DNA from: Candidatus Zhuqueibacterota bacterium
Lineage (GTDB): Bacteria > Zhuqueibacterota > Zhuqueibacteria > Residuimicrobiales > Residuimicrobiaceae
NCBI GenBank assembly: GCA_016934435.1
Contig: JAFGSU010000018.1
Location: 1 to 5,458 of the forward strand
DNA length: 5,458 nucleotides
Direction of reading: 5' to 3'
Part shown: positions 1 to 5,054 of the stretch, piece by piece
How the letters are laid out: each line of letters starts with the position of its first letter
Position numbering within the stretch: position 1 is the stretch's first letter
Translations under genes and position numbers: made by a program
Notes under the pieces: generated by a model
Told to the model about the DNA's origin: nothing
What the model saw: the letters and a program-made list of their open reading frames with translations, nothing else
The model's database searches: none

Positions 1-1
1 C

Positions 2-802
2 ATCGTCTTTTGCGGCGTGCGCTTTATGGCCGAAACCGCGAAAATCCTCAATCCGACCAAAACCGTGCTCATCCCCTCGCCAAAAGCCGGCTGTTCCCTG
101 GCTGAAAGCATCACAGCCGAGGACGTGCGCGCCCTGAAAAAAATGTACCCCGGCGTGCCGGTGGTCACCTACATCAACACCTACGCCGACGTCAAGGCGG
201 AGAGTGACATCTGCTGCACCTCCGGCAATGCCGCCGCCATTGTGTCGTCGTTCAAAGAATCCGCGGTGATTTTCCTGCCCGATCAATACCTGGCCGGCAA
301 CGTGGCCAGAGAGACCGGCAAAAAATTGATCGTCCCGGTCAAGACGCCCGACGGCATCCAAAAGCCCGCAGACAACGTCGAGTACGCCATCATCGGCTGG
401 GAGGGTAAATGCGAGGTACATGAAAAATTCACCGTCGATGATATCAATAAAGTGCGGCAAAAATTCCCCGACGCTATTATTCTCGCCCATCCCGAGTGCA
501 GCCCGGAAGTTACGGCGGCCTCCGATTTCACCGGCAGCACCTCCGGCATGATCCGTTACATCCAGCAGAGCAAAGCCAAACAATTTCTTTTGCTGACCGA
601 ATGCAGCATGGCCGACAATGTGGCGGCGGAGAATCCGGACAAAGAGATGGTGCGCATGTGCAGCGTGCACTGCCCGCATATGAAAGAGATCACCCTGGAA
701 GAGACTCTGAAATCCTTGCAAGTGATCCAATATGTGGTGGAGGTGCCGGAGGATATCCGCGTTAAAGCGCTGGCAGCAGTGGAACGGATGCTGGCGGTTT
801 AG
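2..802 (+). CDS. nadA: Quinolinate synthase NadA, 5'-truncated by the window edge
   Basis: This enzyme condenses iminoaspartate with dihydroxyacetone phosphate to quinolinate, in the cytoplasm, using a [4Fe-4S] cluster (established for the family). The frame is already open at base 2 (IVFCGVRFMAETAKIL), which matches the interior of NadA, so the GTG at 17 is not the start and roughly 60-85 N-terminal residues lie outside the window. Counting from that GTG as residue 1, the likely cluster ligands are Cys26 (KAGCSLAE), Cys132 (WEGKCEVHEKF) and Cys219 (CSVHCPHMKE), equivalent to E. coli Cys113, Cys200 and Cys297. Other family blocks are YINTYADVKA, LPDQYLAGN (88-95) and the phosphate-binding GSTSGM (173-178). 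About 20 extra residues sit before the second ligand (roughly 104-126) compared with E. coli NadA; some longer NadAs carry extra sequence there. No nadB or nadC is visible downstream. The stop is TAG at 800-802. Confidence 0.96.
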   Translation: MVFCGVRFMAETAKILNPTKTVLIPSPKAGCSLAESITAEDVRALKKMYPGVPVVTYINTYADVKAESDICCTSGNAAAIVSSFKESAVIFLPDQYLAGNVARETGKKLIVPVKTPDGIQKPADNVEYAIIGWEGKCEVHEKFTVDDINKVRQKFPDAIILAHPECSPEVTAASDFTGSTSGMIRYIQQSKAKQFLLLTECSMADNVAAENPDKEMVRMCSVHCPHMKEITLEETLKSLQVIQYVVEVPEDIRVKALAAVERMLAV

Positions 803-804
803 TA

Positions 805-1740
805 TTGAAAAACGCTACAGCACAAAAATCAGACCGCAAAAACATCCTCATCCTCGGCGGCAGCGGCTTTTTAGGCTCGGCTTTCGCGCGGCATTGTCAG
901 GAGCGGGGCAAGCAGGTGCAGGTCCTGCTGCATCGGCGAGCGATGCCGGCGGATTTGCAGCCGTCGCAGGTTTTTTATGGCTCGCTTCAGTCTTTCAATT
1001 GGAACATGCTCAAGGAACATCCACCGCAGGTCATTTACCATTTTGCCCGCATCCCCGGCCGCGGCTCTCTCGGACGCAAGGTAGCGGCATATCTGAGCGC
1101 CTTTGCCAATCGTCGTCTGCTGCGCTGGTTGGCCCGGCAACCGCAGCCGCCGTTGTTAGTTCTGGTGGCCGGCACGCTGGCATACGGCAGCATACCCGAC
1201 CGCGAGATCACCGAAGATGAGCCCCTTCATCCCGTCAGTTTTGCGCGGCCGTATCATATCGGCGAAAAGCCTATCGTCGAGGCGCAACATGTTCCTCGGC
1301 AGATCATGCGAATCAGCTGGGCCTACGGCGACGGCTCCTGGTTCAGGAGCTTTTATCTGCGCCCGATGCGCGAACAAGGCCATATTCCGCTGTACGGAGG
1401 AGGGGAAAACTGGATGTCGCTCATCCACACCGCCGATGCGGCCGGCATGATTGACTTTTTATCCACCCACGGCCCGGCCGGGCAGACCTTTAACCTGTTT
1501 TGCGGGCCGGCCATTCAGCAAAAACAGTTGGTCAAAATTTTGCAGCAGCTGACCGGATATCCCGTACAAAAAGTCTCGCTCGAAAAATTGAGGGGGCTCG
1601 ACAAAGCCGTAGCTGAGGCGTTTGCATTTTCGCTGCGCGTCGGCACAAAACACCGGGCGCTGTACAAAGGATATCGCTATCTGTATTCCGATATTGCGGC
1701 CGGATTGAAGAGCGTAATGAATAACGGTGATTTTTCATGA
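805..1740 (+). CDS. Extended-SDR, NAD(P)-dependent epimerase/dehydratase-like protein
   Basis: A 311-residue cytoplasmic protein of the extended short-chain dehydrogenase (nucleotide-sugar epimerase/dehydratase) type. The N-terminus carries the Rossmann dinucleotide-binding motif GGSGFLG (G18, G21, G24). It is followed by a YHFAR stretch where family members usually have HLAA, a beta-strand ending in VAGTLAYG (Thr124 is the candidate Ser/Thr of the triad), and a late block GGGENWMSLIHTADAAG (198-214) typical of the substrate-binding part. The candidate catalytic Tyr150 and Lys155 are separated by four residues, not the usual three (YHIGEK), so activity or alignment may be unusual. The TTG at 805 is the only accepted start between the upstream in-frame stop at 763 and the Rossmann motif. 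It lies two bases after the nadA stop and has no strong Shine-Dalgarno sequence, suggesting translational coupling. The substrate is not identifiable; a sugar nucleotide is the family default. Confidence 0.88.
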   Translation: MKNATAQKSDRKNILILGGSGFLGSAFARHCQERGKQVQVLLHRRAMPADLQPSQVFYGSLQSFNWNMLKEHPPQVIYHFARIPGRGSLGRKVAAYLSAFANRRLLRWLARQPQPPLLVLVAGTLAYGSIPDREITEDEPLHPVSFARPYHIGEKPIVEAQHVPRQIMRISWAYGDGSWFRSFYLRPMREQGHIPLYGGGENWMSLIHTADAAGMIDFLSTHGPAGQTFNLFCGPAIQQKQLVKILQQLTGYPVQKVSLEKLRGLDKAVAEAFAFSLRVGTKHRALYKGYRYLYSDIAAGLKSVMNNGDFS

Positions 1741-2063
1741 TTATCTTTCGCGGCTTGACAGGCGGCTGCGCACAATTTCACAGATTTAATATCCATTTTT
1801 CTTTGCCGATTTTAAGGGTGTGTGTGAAAACTCGTTTTTCAGCAAGCTCGAAATCATCCAACCAAAATATCCGACCAGGACAACCTATAACTTTTGTAAA
1901 TGCAATGTGAAATACCTATGGCTATGCTGTAAAGGCGTTTTGTGCAATGTCGGCATGATCGGTCGCGATCGGATTATTCGTCAATGACGACACAACCTGC
2001 GCTCGCAACTCAAAGATGTTTACAACATGACAAGAGGGGGGATTAATTGAAAAACCATGTAAT

Positions 2064-2084
2064 CTTGGGGTTGCACTCCCAAAG
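2064..2084. repeat. Small imperfect hairpin, possible intergenic repeat unit
   Basis: The arms CTTGGGG and CCCAAAG flank the loop TTGCACT. They pair as three plus three base pairs with one G-A mismatch. A second fold of the same place pairs GCACT (2073-2077) with AGTGC (2083-2087). The layout resembles short palindromic intergenic repeats, but only one copy is in the window, so it could also be chance. Confidence 0.25.
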
Positions 2085-2223
2085 TGCCGGCGAAAATACA
2101 ATTTGGACATCCCCAGATCATCCGTCGGGATTATTAATAAAGTAATTCTTTGATAATCTATATACGAATAATCATTCAACACGACGGAAAACGCCTTGCA
2201 ATAAAGGAATAAAATCGCCAAAT

Positions 2224-2229
2224 TATAAT
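2224..2229 (+). promoter_or_regulatory. Possible -10 box (TATAAT) upstream of the phosphoesterase gene
   Basis: An exact TATAAT hexamer in an AT-rich stretch, about 130 bases before the chosen start codon. The nearest -35-like word, TTGCAA at 2196-2201, is 22 bases away, too far for a standard sigma-70 promoter. The hexamer may be chance in AT-rich DNA, and the promoter rules of this organism are unknown. Confidence 0.25.
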
Positions 2230-2341
2230 ACCCTATTTAATCCGGTTGCCGAAGAGCGACACTGTGGTAATGGCCTGATTCCCGACACGACTATGCTTCT
2301 TTGCTGCAACTTTATTTTACACCTGAAACAAATAGCTATCG

Positions 2342-2348
2342 AAAGGAG
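2342..2348 (+). promoter_or_regulatory. Ribosome binding site AAAGGAG that fixes the phosphoesterase start
   Basis: AAAGGAG ends 10 bases before the ATG at 2359. This favours 2359 over the in-frame ATG at 2293. The protein from 2359 opens directly with a typical signal peptide, whereas the longer version would put 22 residues, including charged ones, in front of it. Confidence 0.75.
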
Positions 2349-2358
2349 AACACTCGAA

Positions 2359-3627
2359 ATGTTACTGAGATCTCGAACAATTATCTATTTATTTCTGAGT
2401 CTTTTTCTAATCGCGGCGCGGGCGCAACAGCCCGGAGCGCAGCCGCAGCGCATCATACTCACCTGGCACGGCGATCCCGCCAATTCGCAATCGGTGGTGT
2501 GGCGAACGGATGCTGCGGTCACCGAGCCGCAGGCGCAGCTTGCCCCGGCGGTCAAACACATGCAGGAAGTTGAAGGGATTGTGCGCACGGTAGCAGCTCT
2601 GACCGAAACGGTGCCGTTGGCGGATGAGCAGTTGGTCTACCATCACATAGTACGCTTTGATAGTCTGACGCCGGCGCAGACTTATCTCTATCGCGTCGGT
2701 GATGGAGAAGTCTGGAGTGAGTGGAACACTTTTCGCACTGCGGAGTTGGAGCGCAAACCTTTTACTTTTATCTACCTGGGCGATGTGCAGAACGAGATCG
2801 GATCGCAGTGGCCGCCGCTAGTGCGCAATGCTTTTGCCCGGGTACCGGAGGCGCGATTTTTTCTTTATGCCGGCGATCTGGTCAATCTCGGCGGCAACGA
2901 TGCGAACTGGAAAGAATTCTTTGATGCCGTCGGATTCATCCATTGCATGCTTGCTGCTGTTCCAGTACCCGGCAATCACGAAAAATCACGCACCCTCTAT
3001 CGCAGTGATAGCACACGTCGCATCGATCCGCTCTATCTCACCCATTTCGATTTGCCCTTGAACGGGCCGCTTACAGACGGTCTGGAGGAAACAGCCTATT
3101 ATATCGATTATCAGGGATTACGTCTGATCTCCTTCAACAGCAGTTCCCCGAGCGACAGCTCCCAGCTTCAGTGGCTGGAACAGGTCTTACGCGAAAGCGC
3201 CGCGGATTGGAACATTGTATGCCATCATCATCCCCTGTTTTCGGTGGCCGGCAAGCGGGATGAAAAGACCTTGCGGCAAAACCTGATGCCCATCTACCAG
3301 CGCTATCAGGTTGATCTGGTGCTGCAGGGACATGACCATCGCTATGGTCGAACCAACAAAATCATCGACGGCAGCACGGTGGCGGCGACGGCAAAGGCGC
3401 CGGTCTATGCGGTCTCGGTCAGCGGGCCGAAAAACTATGATCATAATGAAAAGTTCGCCCATCTCATGCGAACAGAAATCGGTGCGACGCAATTATATCA
3501 GGTCATTAAGATCAGCCCTGAAGCATTGGTATATGAAGCCTGGTCGCTGGACGGGCGCAGGATGGACGGCTTTATCCTGCACAAAAATCCCGATGGCGGA
3601 ACGGTTTTGGAGAATCTGAGTGAATAA
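2359..3627 (+). CDS. Secreted purple-acid-phosphatase-like metallophosphoesterase
   Basis: A 422-residue exported phosphoesterase with a dinuclear metal centre. Residues 1-22 form a Sec signal peptide: MLLRSR, a hydrophobic core IIYLFLSLFLI, and an AARA cleavage site before QQPG. Residues about 29-126 look like the fibronectin-III-like N-terminal domain of purple acid phosphatases (ILTWHGDPANSQSVVWRT; later YLYRVGDG). The catalytic domain shows the metallophosphoesterase motifs in order: GDVQ (141-144), GDLV (172-175), GNHE (205-208), HHHPLF (289-294) and GHDHRY (324-329). The Tyr that follows motif II in true purple acid phosphatases (GDxxY) is replaced by Asn (GDLVN), so the purple chromophore is not expected and the metal pair may differ. 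No lipobox, C-terminal sorting tag or membrane anchor is seen, so the product is periplasmic or extracellular. Its substrate is unknown; a phosphomonoester or phosphodiester is the family default. It appears to be transcribed alone. Confidence 0.92.
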   Translation: MLLRSRTIIYLFLSLFLIAARAQQPGAQPQRIILTWHGDPANSQSVVWRTDAAVTEPQAQLAPAVKHMQEVEGIVRTVAALTETVPLADEQLVYHHIVRFDSLTPAQTYLYRVGDGEVWSEWNTFRTAELERKPFTFIYLGDVQNEIGSQWPPLVRNAFARVPEARFFLYAGDLVNLGGNDANWKEFFDAVGFIHCMLAAVPVPGNHEKSRTLYRSDSTRRIDPLYLTHFDLPLNGPLTDGLEETAYYIDYQGLRLISFNSSSPSDSSQLQWLEQVLRESAADWNIVCHHHPLFSVAGKRDEKTLRQNLMPIYQRYQVDLVLQGHDHRYGRTNKIIDGSTVAATAKAPVYAVSVSGPKNYDHNEKFAHLMRTEIGATQLYQVIKISPEALVYEAWSLDGRRMDGFILHKNPDGGTVLENLSE

Positions 3628-3731
3628 AATGGCCGTTTATCATCGGGCAAAAGCGAAACAGTATCGATTCTGACTTGTATGGCGGGGATTGCTGTGCTCC
3701 AACGCCGTTTTGATGATGAGGGATAAATCTG

Positions 3732-3752
3732 TTCCTCGCTCGCAATGACATT
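3732..3752 (-). repeat. GTCATTGCGAG-type intergenic repeat, copy 1
   Basis: On the minus strand this reads GTCATTGCGAGCGAGGAAC. It matches the start of a short repeat that I recall as widespread between genes in many bacterial genomes (GTCATTGCGAGCG followed by variable sequence). When translated it gives spurious peptides such as the CHCERGT stretch of the minus-strand open frame here. The match to the motif is direct; membership of that family is from memory. Confidence 0.6.
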
Positions 3753-3789
3753 CTTTTTTATGTTTTTTTCGAAACATTGGCATTTTTGC

Positions 3790-3810
3790 CATACTCAACT
3801 CGCAATAACA
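3790..3810 (-). repeat. GTCATTGCGAG-type repeat, diverged copy 2
   Basis: The minus strand reads GTTATTGCGAGTTGAGTAT. It agrees with copy 1 over the leading G-T-x-ATTGCGAG block, has the same orientation and lies about 58 bases away. It looks like a decayed or variant unit of the same element. Confidence 0.45.
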
Positions 3811-3814
3811 GTGC

Positions 3815-3852
3815 AAAAAGGCCCCATTTATGACAACAAGAGGGGCCTTTTT
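3815..3852. terminator. Strong bidirectional intrinsic terminator hairpin
   Basis: A perfect 11-base inverted repeat, AAAAAGGCCCC (3815-3825) and GGGGCCTTTTT (3842-3852), with a 16-base loop. On either strand it gives a GC core followed by a U-run, so it could stop transcription in both directions. It lies 188 bases beyond the phosphoesterase stop, far for that gene's own terminator but with nothing coding in between. It could instead be part of a mobile palindromic repeat. Confidence 0.72.
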
Positions 3853-3911
3853 TATGCAAAAAATTCGAGGCTCTCCAAAAGGTAATTCTGCTAGCACTTT
3901 TTGAGTGAGGT

Positions 3912-3929
3912 GTCCAAAAAGTCCAAAAA
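3912..3929 (+). repeat. 9-bp tandem direct repeat, two units of GTCCAAAAA
   Basis: GTCCAAAAA occurs at 3912-3920 and again directly at 3921-3929, followed by more A residues. It could be slippage or the edge of an intergenic repeat element. No function is evident. Confidence 0.6.
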
Positions 3930-3954
3930 AAGTTTAGATTCGACGTTATTAGTG

Positions 3955-4024
3955 CCTTCTCCCCCTGTTTCTCAAGGGGCCTGTCCGTCCGATTCTTGGC
4001 GGAGAGAAGGACAGGATGAGGGGG
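3955..4024. repeat. C-run/G-run inverted-repeat element
   Basis: A roughly 70-base block starting CCTTCTCCCCCTG and ending GATGAGGGGG. CCCCC (3961-3965) can pair with GGGGG (4020-4024), and inside it CTGTCC (3981-3986) pairs with GGACAG (4009-4014). An alternative inner pairing is CCTGT (3964-3968) with ACAGG (4011-4015). The composition matches short repeats with CTCCCC and GGGGAG ends that are common between bacterial genes. Only one copy is in the window. Confidence 0.45.
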
Positions 4025-4155
4025 TCATGCGATCACTTAATCATATTCGACGGCTGTTATTGTACTTTTTGGCCTCATGCAGTCTCACAGAGGCTGCACT
4101 CCATAATGATTTGTATTCATATAACGAATGAGCGTGTTGTAAATCATTTTTAGAA

Positions 4156-4336
4156 CGGGCAAAAAGTAATTCTTTGTAATTGGAATAATTTGATACTTTT
4201 GGGATATCCTCAAATTTTATGATCATGCTGCTCGATTAACGCCATACCTTTTACCGCTGAATAGCACTTAAATATCATCATTCACACGATGAGAATTGGA
4301 TCATTGACATCAAGCAATAATTTTACTTTTTGCTCG
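4156..4336. repeat. Inverted repeat pair of CGRGCAAAAAGTAA in AT-rich DNA
   Basis: CGGGCAAAAAGTAA at 4156-4169 reappears on the opposite strand at 4323-4336 as CGAGCAAAAAGTAA, 13 of 14 bases identical. The 153 bases between are AT-rich and non-coding. This could mark the ends of a small mobile element or be chance in A-rich sequence. No matching target duplication was seen. Confidence 0.3.
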
Positions 4337-4388
4337 GTAAGCGTACAAGACCACAAATTTCGACCTTAAAAATATGGGAGAAAATCGA

Positions 4389-4419
4389 TTGATGAGAGAA
4401 ATATCTTTTGATTTATACT
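4389..4419 (+). promoter_or_regulatory. Weak promoter candidate upstream of the GNAT gene
   Basis: TTGATG (4389-4394) and TATACT (4414-4419) resemble -35 and -10 hexamers, but the 19-base spacer is longer than ideal. A promoter for the GNAT-gatE pair is expected somewhere in this AT-rich stretch; this is the best pair I found by eye. Confidence 0.2.
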
Positions 4420-4435
4420 ATTTTCTGTGTATCTT

Positions 4436-4464
4436 ATTCATCTTGTTATATTCCTATGATGAAT
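4436..4464. repeat. Short AT-rich stem-loop
   Basis: ATTCATC (4436-4442) pairs with GATGAAT (4458-4464) across a 15-base loop. It has no U-run typical of a terminator and lies about 110 bases before the GNAT start. If the leader is transcribed, it would be in the 5' untranslated region. Confidence 0.3.
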
Positions 4465-4573
4465 AGAACACCGATTCGGTGCCTACAGATTAATTAAATA
4501 ACCCTGTGGGTGGCACATTTTCAGTTCAATTCGCAGGTTAACACTGAATCTGGGTAGAAGAGGAAATATACTC

Positions 4574-5026
4574 ATGGAATATTTTCGCGACCATTTTCGC
4601 ATCACCACCGATAAAAGCCGGATGGACATCGACGCTATCCATCGGATGCTGTTAGGCACATACTGGGGCGGAAATTTGCCGCGCAACATTTTAGAGGCGA
4701 GCATGCGCTCTTCCCTTTGCTGGGGCTTGTTCGAAGGCGATAGGCAGATCGGTTTTGCCCGCGTGATCAGCGATTACACGACCTTTGCTTATCTTTGCGA
4801 TGTCGTGATCGACGAATCCTATCGCAAGCGCGGTTTAGGAGCGTGGCTGCTGCAATGTATCCTCGAACATCCGCAGCTGCAGGGATTGCGGCGATGGATG
4901 CTGTCGACGCTTGATGCCCACGAGTTGTATAAGAAATTGGGATTCCGGCCGCTGACCAAGCCGGAAAAATTTATGGAAATCTATCATCCAGAAGTTTGGG
5001 ACCTCAAATCGGAACCCTCACGTTAA
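4574..5026 (+). CDS. GNAT-family N-acetyltransferase
   Basis: A 150-residue, single-domain cytoplasmic acetyltransferase that would transfer acetyl from acetyl-CoA to an amine; the substrate is unknown. The core is visible in order: GLFEGDRQIGFARVISD (strands 2-3), FAYLCDVVIDESYRKRGLG with the acetyl-CoA pyrophosphate-binding motif A R84-x-x-G87-x-G89, helix WLLQCILEHP, then strand RWMLSTLDAHELYKKLGF (107-124), whose Tyr119 sits where many GNATs have the general acid. Length is normal for the family. AGAAGAGGA ends at 4564, nine bases before the ATG, a good ribosome binding site. gatE follows 28 bases after the stop, so the two are likely co-transcribed, but nothing suggests a shared pathway. 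A small-molecule or antibiotic-like substrate is possible but unsupported. Confidence 0.93.
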   Translation: MEYFRDHFRITTDKSRMDIDAIHRMLLGTYWGGNLPRNILEASMRSSLCWGLFEGDRQIGFARVISDYTTFAYLCDVVIDESYRKRGLGAWLLQCILEHPQLQGLRRWMLSTLDAHELYKKLGFRPLTKPEKFMEIYHPEVWDLKSEPSR

Positions 5027-5054
5027 TTCATCACCAAAAATCATCGAGTTTCTC

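Larger units (their letters stand above)
1741..2358. other. Non-coding gap between the SDR gene and the phosphoesterase gene
   Basis: I see no convincing gene here. The longest open frame, on the minus strand at 1922-2221, needs a TTG start, has no recognisable domain and runs through a hairpin. There is no clear U-tailed terminator directly after the SDR gene. A weak stem of six A-T-rich pairs lies at 1825-1841 (TGAAAA / TTTTCA). The 3' half becomes AT-rich and probably holds the promoter and leader of the phosphoesterase gene. A 14-base word at 2139-2152 recurs at 4163-4176. Confidence 0.6.
3628..4573. other. Gene-free, repeat-rich intergenic region
   Basis: About 950 bases with no credible gene. 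Short open frames on both strands (minus 3640-3897 and 4041-4226, plus 3901-4131) run through repeats and hairpins, have no domain and lack good ribosome binding sites. The left part holds GTCATTGCGAG-type units, a terminator hairpin, a 9-bp tandem repeat and a C-run/G-run inverted repeat, listed separately. From about 4130 to 4500 the sequence is strongly AT-rich with short direct and inverted repeats. No transposase remnant, tRNA, rRNA or CRISPR array is visible. Confidence 0.7.

Noticed and set aside
1755..1790. TTGACA as a -35 box downstream of the SDR gene
   Set aside because: The exact hexamer is at 1755-1760, but the position 17 bases on reads TCACAG, not a -10 box, and no gene follows within 500 bases.
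1922..2221. 99-residue open frame on the minus strand
   Set aside because: TTG start, no recognisable domain, passes through a hairpin and AT-rich intergenic DNA, and has no good ribosome binding site.
2293..2358. Longer N-terminus of the phosphoesterase from ATG 2293
   Set aside because: It would put 22 residues before a textbook signal peptide, and the AAAGGAG site fits ATG 2359.
3640..3897. 85-residue open frame on the minus strand
   Set aside because: It spans two GTCATTGCGAG-type repeats and the terminator hairpin; the CHCERGT-like peptide is typical of translated repeat DNA.
3912..3929. CRISPR-like direct repeats
   Set aside because: Only two adjacent 9-base units without spacers; no CRISPR repeat pattern anywhere in the window.
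3901..4131. 76-residue open frame on the plus strand
   Set aside because: TTG start inside repeats; its PSPP-rich part is the C-run/G-run inverted-repeat element in translation.
4041..4226. 61-residue open frame on the minus strand
   Set aside because: Low-complexity AT-rich DNA, no domain and no supporting ribosome binding site.
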